Shown: one piece after another, positions 6,393 to 13,963 of the stretch
How positions within the stretch are numbered: position 1 is the stretch's first letter
Layout of the letters: each line of letters opens with the position of its first letter
Source of the DNA: Comamonadaceae bacterium
GTDB lineage: Bacteria > Pseudomonadota > Gammaproteobacteria > Burkholderiales > Burkholderiaceae
Assembly: GCA_947455875.1 (NCBI GenBank)
Contig: CANGSD010000002.1
Coordinates: 1 to 13,963, forward strand
Reading direction: 5' to 3'
DNA length: 13,963 bases
The notes under the pieces: generated by a model
Database searches by the model: none
What the model was told of the DNA's origin: nothing
The model's input: the letters and a program-made list of their open reading frames with translations, nothing else
Position numbers and translations under genes: made by a program

Positions 6393-7548
6393 GCGCGCGC
6401 TGGTGCGCTGCCAGCCACAACAGCGCCGCGGCGCAAACCGCCACCGGCAGCAGCGACCCCCAGTTCAACTGGCTCCAGCCGCGCGTGGTCACCAGCACGC
6501 CGGAGAACAGCGAGCTCATGGCCATGGTGGCAAAGACCAGGAAGTTCAGAGCGCCCTGCGCACGATCGCGCTCCTGGGGCGAATACGCCGACAGCGACAG
6601 CGTGGTGCTGCCCGTGAACAGGAAATTCCAACCGACCCCAAGCAGGAACAAGGCCGCCAGGAACTGATGCAGCTGCACGCCCGATAGCGCGATGGCAATG
6701 CAGGCCACATTGAGCACCACCCCCAGCCCCATCACCTTGAGCGCGCCCCAGCGCTTGATCAGGCTGCCGGTGAAAAAGCCCGGCGCGAACATGCCGATCA
6801 CATGCCACTCCAGCACGAGGGCTGCGTCGGAGAACGGCAGTTTGCACTGGTCCATGGCCAGCGGCGTCGCCGCCATCAGCAGGTTCATCACGCCATAACT
6901 GAGCGCACCGGCCAGGGCCGCCACGATGAACACCGGCTGGCGCACGATCTGCGACAGCGGTCGGCCCACGTCGCCGGCCACAGGGGCGGGCACCGGCGGA
7001 AATTTCAGAAAGGCCATGAGCACCATGCCCAGCACCGCCACACCGGCCAAGGCCAGGTAGGCCCCTGCGAACGGCACCTCGGTCAGATCGCGCGTGTGCG
7101 CCGCCAAGTTGGGCCCGGCGATCGCACCGATCAGGCCGCCGGCCATGACCCAGGACACGGCTTTTTCGCGGCCCTCCTTGCCCGTGAGTTCGGCTGCGGC
7201 GAAGCGGTACAGGCCCGCGTTGGCGTTGTAGTAACCCGCTACCACCGTGGCCAGGCACAACAGCCAAAAGTTGCGCGAGACCGCGGCATAGGCACACAGC
7301 AGGGCCGAGGCCAGGGCGACGATCAACCCGATCTGAAAGGCGCGTTGTCGACCCAGGCGCTGCTGCGTGCGCGCCACGATGGCTGTGGCCAGGGCACCGC
7401 CCACCACATAGCCCATCACGGGCAGCGTCGCCATCCAGCTGTACGGGGCCAGCGACAAGCCCACCAGACCGTTGATGGCGATGAAGACGACGTTGTTGGT
7501 GAGAAAGAGTCCCTGGCAGATGGCCAGCAGGCCCAGTGAGCGGTTCAT
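6373..7548 (-). CDS. Major facilitator superfamily (MFS) transporter, substrate unknown
   Basis: The 391-residue inner-membrane protein has about twelve hydrophobic helices in two six-helix halves, split by a cytoplasmic linker around FPPVPAPVAGDVGRPLSQI. The N-terminal half has the features LFLTNNVVFIAINGLVG, MATLPVMGYVVGGA, a basic loop after helix 2 (RTQQRLGRQRAF) and GYYNANAGLYRFAAAEL. These resemble an MFS group common in Burkholderiales with no assigned substrate. I chose ATG 7548 (MNRSLGLLAICQG), 7 bases after the rsmE stop; a TTG 18 bases upstream would add six residues and overlap rsmE. It is the last gene of the amgK-rsmE-MFS run. Its TAA lies inside the end of the convergent M20 gene, leaving no room for a separate terminator. 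Confidence 0.9.
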   Translation of the reverse strand: MNRSLGLLAICQGLFLTNNVVFIAINGLVGLSLAPYSWMATLPVMGYVVGGALATAIVARTQQRLGRQRAFQIGLIVALASALLCAYAAVSRNFWLLCLATVVAGYYNANAGLYRFAAAELTGKEGREKAVSWVMAGGLIGAIAGPNLAAHTRDLTEVPFAGAYLALAGVAVLGMVLMAFLKFPPVPAPVAGDVGRPLSQIVRQPVFIVAALAGALSYGVMNLLMAATPLAMDQCKLPFSDAALVLEWHVIGMFAPGFFTGSLIKRWGALKVMGLGVVLNVACIAIALSGVQLHQFLAALFLLGVGWNFLFTGSTTLSLSAYSPQERDRAQGALNFLVFATMAMSSLFSGVLVTTRGWSQLNWGSLLPVAVCAAALLWLAAHQRALKASAQ

Positions 7549-7555
7549 GCCCGCA

Positions 7556-8296
7556 TCATGCCCCAAGGCTGAGATAAGCCAATGCCGCCAAGGGCGCGGT
7601 CTCGGCGCGCAGCACGCGCGGGCCCAGGGTCACCGGCACAAAGCCGCGCGCTTGCGCCTGGTCCAACTCCTGCGGGCTCAGGCCGCCCTCGGGGCCGGAC
7701 AACAGCAGCACAGGATCCGCAGCACGGCCCGCCACCACCTCGGACAGCGGGCGCGTATCGGCTTGCAGCGAGAGCACCAGCCGCAGCATCGGCCCTTCGC
7801 TCACAACCGAGTTGTCTGGCGTCTCGCACCAGCGGGCGAAGTCGTGGGGCCGTGCGACGGCGGGCACGCGGTTGCGCCCGGACTGTTCGCAGGCCGAGAC
7901 CGCGATGGCTTGCCAGTGCGCCTGCTTCTTGTCGGCGCGCTCGCCCGACAGGCGCAGCACGCTGCGTTCGCACACCAGGGGCTGCAGGCTTGCCGCGCCC
8001 AGCTCGGTGGCTTTTTCTACCAGCCAATCCATGCGCTCATTGGCCGGCATGCCCAGCGCCAGGTGGACGGCGCGCGCCGCTTCACGCTCGATCGGATGAT
8101 GAGCCCCGACCCGCACCTGCACGTCGCTGCGCCCCATGCGCTCGATGGTCGCGTCCCACTCGCCGCCCGCGCCGTTGAACAGCGTCACCCCCGCACCGGG
8201 TTGCAGCCGCAGCACCTGCACATGGCGCGCCGGCCCCGGCGGCAGGTTCATCACCAGGTCGGGCGCCAAAGGCGCGGGGCAATGCAGGCGCGGCAT
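7556..8296 (-). CDS. rsmE: 16S rRNA (uracil-1498 N3)-methyltransferase RsmE
   Basis: RsmE methylates N3 of U1498 in 16S rRNA of the assembled 30S subunit, using SAM. The 246-residue product has the usual length and order: a small N-terminal PUA-like domain starting MPRLHCP (the family typically starts MPRFF), then the SPOUT methyltransferase domain. Visible SPOUT motifs are KATELGA (residues 95-101), QPLVCERS, EQSGRNRVP, LLSGPEGGLS (around Glu203) and the trefoil-knot SAM loop LGPRVLRAETA (Glu232). ATG 8296 fits the family N-terminus although no Shine-Dalgarno is evident before it. The gap from amgK is 27 bases and the gap to the MFS gene is 7, so the three are probably one operon. Confidence 0.95.
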   Translation of the reverse strand: MPRLHCPAPLAPDLVMNLPPGPARHVQVLRLQPGAGVTLFNGAGGEWDATIERMGRSDVQVRVGAHHPIEREAARAVHLALGMPANERMDWLVEKATELGAASLQPLVCERSVLRLSGERADKKQAHWQAIAVSACEQSGRNRVPAVARPHDFARWCETPDNSVVSEGPMLRLVLSLQADTRPLSEVVAGRAADPVLLLSGPEGGLSPQELDQAQARGFVPVTLGPRVLRAETAPLAALAYLSLGA

Positions 8297-8323
8297 GCGG
8301 GGTATGGGCGCCGTGGGCGGGGG

Positions 8324-9433
8324 CTAGACGCGGCCGAAGGCGTAGCCGCTGGCGGCGGTGGTGCCTTCGACCTGATCAACCAGCCGCAGCAGCGGCGTGA
8401 GTTCGCGATAGCGGGCCGCCGTGGCGCGGATGTAGCCGATGAAGCGCGGCGCGTCGGCCAGGTACTTGGGCTTGTGGTCACGCAGTGTCAGCCGCGCGAA
8501 GATGCCCGCCACCTTCAGGTGTCGCTGCAGGCCCATCCACTCGACGCTGCGCCAAAACTCGCCGAAGTCGGGATCCACCGGCAGGCCGGCCTTCAGGGCC
8601 TTTTGCCAATAGCGCACGGTGATGTCCAGGACGAACTCCTCGTCCCACGAAAGAAAGGCATCACGCATCAGGCTGGCGATGTCGTAGGTGATGGGGCCGT
8701 ACACCGCGTCCTGGAAATCGAGCACCGCCAGCCGCGCCTCGCCGGCGGCCGGCATCATCAGGTTGCGGGGCATGAAGTCGCGGTGCACATACACCGAGGG
8801 CGAGGCCAGATTGCGTTCGATGATCAGGCGAAACTGCGCGTCCAGCGTGTCACGCATCGCGCCTTCGACCGTCACGCCGCGGTGGCGGGCCAGGTACCAG
8901 TCGGGAAACAGCTGCAGCTCGCGCGCCAGCAGGGCTTGGTCGTAGGCGGGCAGCGCCGCGGGCTTGGAGGCCAGTTGCCAGGCGATCAGCGCGTCGACCG
9001 CGCGCAGGTACAGGCCTTGGTTGGCCGCAGGGTCCTCGCGCTGGATCGCGTCCATCATGGTGTGGCGGCCCACGTCTTCGAGCAGCATGAAGCCTTGCGG
9101 CTCGTCCCAGGCCAGGATGGCCGGCACATGCAGACCGGCTTGCGCCATCAGGCCCGCCACGTGCACGAAGGCGCGGCAGTCTTCCTTGTCGGGGGGCGCA
9201 TCCATGACGATGCGGCTGCCGCCTGCCGTGGTGTCGATGCGCAGATAGCGCCGAAAGCTCGCGTCGGCCGAGGCTGGCCGCAGGGTCGGCGCCAGCAGCC
9301 CCTGGGCACGGGCCAGAGACTCGAGCCACCGCTCGAATGCTGCTTGTCGCGCGGGATCGGTCCAGGTCACCGCAGCGGCTGCGGATCCGGGGGCGGCGGG
9401 GGGAGAGTCGGGGGTGGGCGCGTGGTCGCTCAT
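8324..9433 (-). CDS. amgK: AmgK-type N-acetylmuramate/N-acetylglucosamine 1-kinase (aminoglycoside phosphotransferase fold)
   Basis: AmgK phosphorylates the anomeric hydroxyl of MurNAc and GlcNAc released during cell-wall turnover, feeding them back into UDP-MurNAc in bacteria such as Pseudomonas. The 369-residue protein has ASFRRYLR and MDAPPDKEDC in the N-lobe. The catalytic loop is HRDFMPRNLM, with Asp219 as base and Asn224, and the metal-binding LDFQDAVYGPITYD has Asp239. The HRDFM-RNLM and DFQDAVYGP forms are characteristic of the AmgK group rather than resistance enzymes. Divergent location from lptD supports the identity. The first 21 residues are low-complexity Ala/Pro; GTG at V22 (VTWTDPARQ) could be the true start. 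The usual partner murU does not follow; rsmE does. Confidence 0.87.
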   Translation of the reverse strand: MSDHAPTPDSPPAAPGSAAAAVTWTDPARQAAFERWLESLARAQGLLAPTLRPASADASFRRYLRIDTTAGGSRIVMDAPPDKEDCRAFVHVAGLMAQAGLHVPAILAWDEPQGFMLLEDVGRHTMMDAIQREDPAANQGLYLRAVDALIAWQLASKPAALPAYDQALLARELQLFPDWYLARHRGVTVEGAMRDTLDAQFRLIIERNLASPSVYVHRDFMPRNLMMPAAGEARLAVLDFQDAVYGPITYDIASLMRDAFLSWDEEFVLDITVRYWQKALKAGLPVDPDFGEFWRSVEWMGLQRHLKVAGIFARLTLRDHKPKYLADAPRFIGYIRATAARYRELTPLLRLVDQVEGTTAASGYAFGRV

Positions 9434-9498
9434 GGATAATCGATTCTACAAACCCCCCTGTGCGTGCCGGCCTCGCGGCAGTCCGTTTTCTTCACCTG
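9434..9498. promoter_or_regulatory. Divergent intergenic region between amgK and lptD with a possible overlapping promoter
   Basis: The 65-base gap holds an AT-rich patch in otherwise GC-rich sequence. On the + strand GATAAT (9435-9440) resembles a -10 element that would start an lptD transcript near 9447, with a leader of about 50 bases. On the - strand TAGAAT (9448 to 9443) resembles a -10 for amgK, but it would leave almost no leader before the 9433 start. The two share the 8-base palindrome AATCGATT (9438-9445). I see no convincing -35 on either strand and no ribosome-binding site before lptD. Confidence 0.35.
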
Positions 9499-11883
9499 AT
9501 GCCTCTGTCCCTCCATCTGGCCCGGCGCCCGCGCTTTGCCCTGACCCCGTTGGCGCTGTGCGCGGCCGGGGTCTGGCATGCCAGTGGGGTCAGCGCGCAA
9601 GACACGCCGCTGCCGCCCGCGCGCCTGGCCACCACGCCCTTGCTGCGCGAAGCCCTGCCCGACCCGCTGCGTCGGCAGATGCCGACCTTCGTTGACGGGG
9701 CGAGCATCCGCGGTCGCACCGAGCTCGATCTCCAGATCGAAGGCGATGCGATGCTGCGACGGGGCGACACCGTGATCCGCGCCGACCGCATCGACTACTA
9801 CCAGCCCGATGATCAGGCGCGCGCCAGCGGCAATGTGCGCATCAACCGCGCCGGTGACCGCTACGAGGGCAAGCTGCTCGAACTCAAAGTCGACGCCTTC
9901 CAGGGCTTCTTCACCGAGCCGCGCTTTCGCTTCCTGCGCAACGACGCACACGGGCAGGCGTCCCGCATCGATTTTCTGGATGATCAAAACGCGATCATCC
10001 GCAAGGCCACCTACACCACCTGCCAGCGCGAGCCCGGCCCCAGCTGGATGCCCGATTGGTACATGACGGCCGACACCCTGCGCATCGACCAGCAGGAAGA
10101 AACGGGCTATGCCACCGGCGCGGTGCTGCGTTTCAAGGGCGTGCCGCTACTGGCGGTGCCGGCCATGAGTTTTCCGCTGTCGGACAAGCGAAAGTCCGGC
10201 TTCTTGCCGCCCACCTTTGCGGTGGACAACGTCAGCGGCATCACGCTCACCCAGCCCTATTACTGGAACCTCGCGCCCAATCGCGACCTGACGGTCTCCC
10301 CCACCCTGATGTCCAAGCGCGGCGTGGATTTGGGCGCCGAGTTTCGTTACCTCGAGCCGGGCTACCGCGGCAGCCTGCGCATGAACTACCTGCCCAGCGA
10401 CAACCTGCGCGGAATCGATCGCTGGTCGTATAGCGTGCGTCACACCGACCGTCTGCTGCAGTCGCAGCTGCCTGGCGGCGTGGGCCTGAACCTGGAGTTG
10501 AACCGCGTCAGCGACAACGACTATTGGCGCGACTTCACCAACCGTAACGGCGTTGTCCTGACCCAGCGCCTGCTCAATAACGATGCTGCGCTGTCGTGGG
10601 CCCAGGGTCCGTTCTCGCTGCGCATGCGGGCGCAGAAGTGGCAGACCCTGCAGGATGTGTCCTCGCCGATCACGCCGCCGTATGACCGACTGCCCCAGGT
10701 CGTGGCCCGCTACACCCAGGACCGCCTGCCGGGGGGCCTGCGTATGAGTGTCGAGGGCGACTACACGCATTTCCGGGCGGGCAATTTGCTGTCCGGCCAG
10801 TCCATGCCAGGACCCGATGCCCACCGCAGCGTCATGGTGACCCAGCTCTCGCGGCCCTGGCGCGCGCCGGGCTTTTTCTTCGTGCCGCGCGTGCAGCTGC
10901 ATGCCCGCCAGTACCAGTTCGACACGGCACTGAACGACGGCCAGCGCAGCGCCCAGGTGACGGTGCCCACTCTCAGCCTCGACAGCGGCCTGGTGTTCGA
11001 GCGTGAGCTCGGCCTGTTCGGCCGCGACCTGATGCAGACCCTGGAGCCGCGCGCCTACTACGTCTACACGCCATTTCGCGCGCAGAACTTCCTGCCCAAT
11101 TACGACTCCGGCGCCAACGACTTCAACTTCGCCACCATCTTCAGCGACAACACCTACGGCGGCTATGACCGGATCGCCAACAACAACCTGCTCACGCTGG
11201 GCCTGACCAGTCGCCTGCAAGATGCGGGCACCGGCGCCGAACTCGCGCGGGTGGGCGTGGCCCAGCGCCTGCGAATGAGTGACCAGTTGGTGACCCTGCC
11301 CGGCGAGGTGCCCCTGAACGAACGTCTGTCCGACATCCTGGTGGGTGGCGCAGTCAACTGGATGCCCAAGTGGACGACGGATGCCACCGTCCAATACAAC
11401 CCGAAGTTAGGCCGCTCGGTGCGCTCCACCCTGGGCGGACGCTACAACCCCTCGCCGTATCGCCTCATCACAGCCGCCTACCGTTTCCAGCGCGATCAGA
11501 GCGAGCAGCTGGACATCGGCTGGCAGTGGCCGATCAATGACCTCTGGGGTGATCGCGGCCAAGACCTGGGACCCGGCCGGGGCCAGGGCGGTGGCCGCTG
11601 GTACAGCGTGGGCCGCATCAACACCAGCCTGAAGGAGCGTCGCGTGGTCGATGCCATCGTGGGCTTCGAGTACGACGGCTGCTGCTGGATCGGCCGCGCC
11701 GTGCTCGAGCGTCTGCAGACGGGTACCGGCTCGGCCAACGTGCGCCTGCTGTTCCAGATCGAGTTCGTGGGCTTTGGTCGTCTGGGCACCAATGCCATGA
11801 CACCGCTCAAGACCAACATCCCGCGCTACCAACTCCTGCGCGACCAGGTGGCGGCGCCCAGCCGCTTCACCCAATACGACTGA
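9499..11883 (+). CDS. lptD: LPS-assembly protein LptD (outer-membrane beta-barrel)
   Basis: LptD, with lipoprotein LptE, inserts lipopolysaccharide into the outer leaflet of the outer membrane. The 794-residue product begins with a signal peptide (RR at 9-10, a hydrophobic core, cleavage probably VSA33-Q34). An OstA-type periplasmic beta-jellyroll follows (about 70-190, LDLQIEGDAMLRRGDTVIRA...), then the large C-terminal barrel starting near SFPLSDKRKSGFLPP and QPYYWNLAPNRD. Cysteines that correspond to the E. coli disulfide set are C175 (YTTCQREPG) and the pair C728-C729 (DGCCWIGR). The N-terminal partner (E. coli C31) is absent from the mature protein. ATG 9499 is chosen because it gives a clean signal peptide. 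surA follows after 9 bases, so its dedicated chaperone is cotranscribed. Confidence 0.96.
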   Translation: MPLSLHLARRPRFALTPLALCAAGVWHASGVSAQDTPLPPARLATTPLLREALPDPLRRQMPTFVDGASIRGRTELDLQIEGDAMLRRGDTVIRADRIDYYQPDDQARASGNVRINRAGDRYEGKLLELKVDAFQGFFTEPRFRFLRNDAHGQASRIDFLDDQNAIIRKATYTTCQREPGPSWMPDWYMTADTLRIDQQEETGYATGAVLRFKGVPLLAVPAMSFPLSDKRKSGFLPPTFAVDNVSGITLTQPYYWNLAPNRDLTVSPTLMSKRGVDLGAEFRYLEPGYRGSLRMNYLPSDNLRGIDRWSYSVRHTDRLLQSQLPGGVGLNLELNRVSDNDYWRDFTNRNGVVLTQRLLNNDAALSWAQGPFSLRMRAQKWQTLQDVSSPITPPYDRLPQVVARYTQDRLPGGLRMSVEGDYTHFRAGNLLSGQSMPGPDAHRSVMVTQLSRPWRAPGFFFVPRVQLHARQYQFDTALNDGQRSAQVTVPTLSLDSGLVFERELGLFGRDLMQTLEPRAYYVYTPFRAQNFLPNYDSGANDFNFATIFSDNTYGGYDRIANNNLLTLGLTSRLQDAGTGAELARVGVAQRLRMSDQLVTLPGEVPLNERLSDILVGGAVNWMPKWTTDATVQYNPKLGRSVRSTLGGRYNPSPYRLITAAYRFQRDQSEQLDIGWQWPINDLWGDRGQDLGPGRGQGGGRWYSVGRINTSLKERRVVDAIVGFEYDGCCWIGRAVLERLQTGTGSANVRLLFQIEFVGFGRLGTNAMTPLKTNIPRYQLLRDQVAAPSRFTQYD

Positions 11884-11892
11884 CGAGCCGCC

Positions 11893-13236
11893 ATGATTTC
11901 TTGCCCCTTGCCCCTCACGCGTCTGCGCGCGCCCTGGTTGATCGCCCTGGTGCTCGCCGCTGGCCTCGGTGTGTCCGAGCGCTCGCACGCGCAGCCCACC
12001 CGTTCCGCCGACTACATCGTCGCCGTCGTCAACTCCGAGCCCATCACCAACAGCGAGGTCCGCGCTCGCCTGGCCCGCGTCGAGCAGCAGCTGGCCCGTG
12101 ACCGCACGGCGGCGCCCCCGCGCCCCGAGCTGATACGCCAGGTGCTTGAGCGCCTGATCACCGAGCGCGTGCAGGTGCAAGCGGCGCGCCAGGCCGGCAT
12201 CAAGGTCGATGAGGCCGCAGTCGACGACGCCGAGCGCAATGTGGCGCGCCAGAACGGCATCGATGTCGCGGAGTTTCGCCGTCGTCTGGCCGCCGATGGC
12301 ATCTCGCAGGGCGTGTTCCGCGAGGACTTGCGCAACCAGATTTTCTTGTCCCGTGTGCGCGAACGCGAGTCGGACAGCCGCGCTCGGGTGACAGAAGCGG
12401 AGATCGATCAGTTCCTGCGTGAGCTCCAGGCCGCATCCAACGATGAGGCCGAGCTGAACCTGGCACAGATCCTCGTGGCCATCCCGGAGGGGGTGACCGC
12501 AACCCAGCTCGAAGCCCTGGCGGCCAAGGCGCGGCGCTTGCAGGCCCAGGCCCGTGCGGGCGAGGATTTCGCCGCGCTGGCGCGCCAGGCCTCGGATGCG
12601 ACAGGCTCGGCCCCGGGCGGCTCGGGCAATGGTGGCGCCTTCGGCCTGCGGCCGGCCGATCGTTATCCCTCGCTGTTTGTGGAGGCGACTACCGCCTTGC
12701 CTGTGGGCGGGGTGAGCGATGTCGTGCGCTCGGGCGCGGGCTTTCACGTGCTCAAGGTCCTGGAAAAGCGCCAAAGCGGCGGCTTGGCCGTGGTGCAGAC
12801 GCGCTCTCGCCACATCCTGCTGCGACCCAGCGCCCAGCTGCCCGAGGCCACCGCGCGCCAACGCCTGGCCGAGTACCGTCAACGCATTCAATCCGGTCAG
12901 GCCGACTTCGCCGCGCTCGCGCGCGAGCACTCGCAGGACAGCAGCGCGCCCGGTGGCGGTGATCTGGGCTGGGCCAACCCCGGCATGTTCGTGCCCGAGT
13001 TTGAGGACGTGATGGACGATCTGGCCCCCGGGCAGATCGCCGAGCCCTTCGTGTCGCGTTTTGGCGTGCACTTGCTGCAGGTGCTCGAGCGTCGTCGTAC
13101 GGCCCTGTCGCTACGCGAACAGCGCGAGGTCGCGCGCAACCAGCTGCGCCGCAAGAAGGGCGAAGAGGCGTACATCCAGTGGGCACAGGATGTACGCGGT
13201 CGGGCTTTCGTCGACCTGCGCGAGCCGCCGCAGTGA
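11893..13236 (+). CDS. surA: Periplasmic chaperone / peptidyl-prolyl isomerase SurA
   Basis: SurA escorts unfolded outer-membrane proteins, LptD among them, across the periplasm. The 447-residue precursor has a signal peptide (hydrophobic [13 protein letters not shown], cleavage probably SHA33-Q34), then the N-terminal chaperone domain (about 38-180, opening [18 protein letters not shown]). Two parvulin domains follow at about 187-292 and 304-400, and then the C-terminal helix. Parvulin 2 has the active-site pattern RHILL (His307), GGGDLGW and FGVHLLQV. In parvulin 1 the equivalent position reads AQILV, with Gln192 in place of the usual His, and its GGxxGW motif is changed to GGAFGL, so this domain is probably not catalytic. 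The gene lies 9 bases after lptD, with a weak ribosome-binding site, and rsmA follows. Confidence 0.96.
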   Translation: MISCPLPLTRLRAPWLIALVLAAGLGVSERSHAQPTRSADYIVAVVNSEPITNSEVRARLARVEQQLARDRTAAPPRPELIRQVLERLITERVQVQAARQAGIKVDEAAVDDAERNVARQNGIDVAEFRRRLAADGISQGVFREDLRNQIFLSRVRERESDSRARVTEAEIDQFLRELQAASNDEAELNLAQILVAIPEGVTATQLEALAAKARRLQAQARAGEDFAALARQASDATGSAPGGSGNGGAFGLRPADRYPSLFVEATTALPVGGVSDVVRSGAGFHVLKVLEKRQSGGLAVVQTRSRHILLRPSAQLPEATARQRLAEYRQRIQSGQADFAALAREHSQDSSAPGGGDLGWANPGMFVPEFEDVMDDLAPGQIAEPFVSRFGVHLLQVLERRRTALSLREQREVARNQLRRKKGEEAYIQWAQDVRGRAFVDLREPPQ

Positions 13237-13256
13237 CGGCGCATCCCTTCGCTGCC

Positions 13257-13261
13257 AGGAG
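13257..13261 (+). promoter_or_regulatory. rsmA: Ribosome-binding site that fixes the rsmA start
   Basis: AGGAG lies 9 bases before GTG 13271 and is the best Shine-Dalgarno in the right half of the window, supporting the GTG start. CGGCG (13237-13241) and CGCCG (13265-13269) could pair and place this site in a 23-base loop just before the start codon; the pairing is only five base pairs. Confidence 0.6.
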
Positions 13262-13270
13262 CTACGCCGG

Positions 13271-13963
13271 GTGAAGCACATCGCCCGCAAGCGCTTTGGC
13301 CAGCATTTCCTGTCCGACAGCGGCATCATCGACGCCATCGTGCGCGCCATTGCGCCGCATCCGGGCGATCCGATGGTCGAGATTGGCCCGGGCCTGGCGG
13401 CGCTGACCCAGCCCTTGGTCGAGCGCCTGGGGCAGCTGTCCGTGATCGAGCTCGATCGCGATCTCGCGGCCCGTCTGCGTGCGCACCCGCAGCTCACCGT
13501 CATCGAATCGGATGTTCTGAAGGTCGACTTCGCGCAGCTGCAGGCCCCGCATGCGCCGGCCCGCCTGCGGGTGGTGGGCAACCTGCCCTACAACATCTCC
13601 AGTCCCATCCTGTTCCACCTGCTCGAGGTGGCCGACGTGGTGACCGACCAGCACTTCATGCTGCAGGCCGAGGTGGTCGACCGCATTGCGGCCGCGCCCG
13701 GCAGCAAGGACTACGGCCGCCTGTCGGTGATGCTGCAGTGGCGCTACGCCGTCGAGGCCGTGCTCGACGTGCCGCCCGAGGCTTTCGACCCGCCGCCGCG
13801 GGTGGACTCGGCCGTGGTGCGCATGACCCCGTGGCCCCAGCCGGCACCGGTGCCGGTCGAGGTGCTCAGCGAACTGGTGCAGGTGGCGTTCTCGCAGCGG
13901 CGCAAGGTGCTGCGGCACACGCTGGGCCGCTGGCTGGAAGTGCACGGCGTGGCCCCGCCGGCC
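13271..13963 (+). CDS. rsmA: 16S rRNA (adenine-1518/1519 N6)-dimethyltransferase RsmA/KsgA, 3' end cut by window
   Basis: RsmA dimethylates A1518 and A1519 near the 3' end of 16S rRNA, a late step and checkpoint of 30S assembly. The frame is open from GTG 13271 to the window edge (231 codons, no stop), so roughly the last 25-40 residues are missing. It opens [14 protein letters not shown] as the family does. SAM motif I is [10 protein letters not shown] (37-46), with [11 protein letters not shown] downstream. Motif IV NLPYNIS starts at Asn104, and [12 protein letters not shown] and [13 protein letters not shown] follow. The common FMLQKEV reads FMLQAEV here, a small variation. Start choice rests on the AGGAG site and the N-terminal match; a GTG start is easily missed by simple ATG scans. 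It lies 34 bases after surA, with no pdxA between them. Confidence 0.95.
   Translation, partial: MKHIARKRFGQHFLSDSGIIDAIVRAIAPHPGDPMVEIGPGLAALTQPLVERLGQLSVIELDRDLAARLRAHPQLTVIESDVLKVDFAQLQAPHAPARLRVVGNLPYNISSPILFHLLEVADVVTDQHFMLQAEVVDRIAAAPGSKDYGRLSVMLQWRYAVEAVLDVPPEAFDPPPRVDSAVVRMTPWPQPAPVPVEVLSELVQVAFSQRRKVLRHTLGRWLEVHGVAPPA

Noticed and set aside
7472..9439. 655-codon open frame on the + strand opposite rsmE and amgK
   Set aside because: It is rich in Arg, His, Gln and Gly, lacks any recognisable motif, and lies antisense to two clear genes; this is the usual shadow frame in high-GC DNA.
11407..13071. 554-codon open frame on the - strand opposite lptD and surA
   Set aside because: No motif, antisense to two certain genes, and it crosses the boundary between them.
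1..13963. Mobile elements, CRISPR arrays, tRNA or rRNA genes
   Set aside because: No transposase, integrase, terminal repeats, regularly spaced repeats or tRNA-like cloverleaf sequences were recognised.

Overview
The window is about 14 kb of high-GC, gene-dense chromosome. It very probably comes from a betaproteobacterium of the order Burkholderiales. The evidence is the metX-metW pair, the lptD-surA-rsmA envelope/ribosome cluster divergent from an AmgK-type kinase, the strong G/C third-position bias in all genes, and protein motifs typical of that group. No insertion sequence, phage gene, CRISPR array, tRNA or rRNA is visible, and no gap between genes exceeds about 150 bases.

Left part (1-3907, all + strand). 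The window opens with the 3' end of an unidentified gene. A TMEM165/GDT1-family (UPF0016) cation transporter follows. The methionine genes metX and metW come next, overlapping by 7 bases. The metX leader carries a recognisable SAM-II riboswitch pseudoknot (755-811), preceded by a TATACT -10 element and followed by a complete intrinsic terminator (819-850). This looks like a transcription-attenuation switch that shuts off homoserine acylation when S-adenosylmethionine is plentiful. A full-length two-domain chromate transporter (ChrA) follows 12 bases after metW.

Middle part (3908-6392, + strand). A new promoter precedes a 130-residue Ala/Pro-rich protein of unknown function. Ten bases later comes a CesT/Tir-type chaperone-like protein of the kind associated with type III secretion. 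The two look like a chaperone-client pair, yet no secretion gene is present here. An M20 zinc dipeptidase-like enzyme follows and runs tail-to-tail into the next block with a 20-base overlap.

Right part. On the - strand, read right to left, lie amgK (amino-sugar kinase of peptidoglycan recycling), rsmE (16S rRNA U1498 methyltransferase) and an MFS transporter. From a 65-base divergent region the + strand block begins: lptD (LPS outer-membrane translocon), surA (periplasmic chaperone for LptD and other barrels) and rsmA (16S rRNA A1518/A1519 dimethyltransferase, GTG start, cut by the window end). The usual AmgK partner murU is not beside amgK, and pdxA is not between surA and rsmA.

Most of the window is conserved housekeeping sequence. 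The parts most worth a second look are the SAM-II/terminator leader of metX and the small orphan chaperone pair at 3959-4880.
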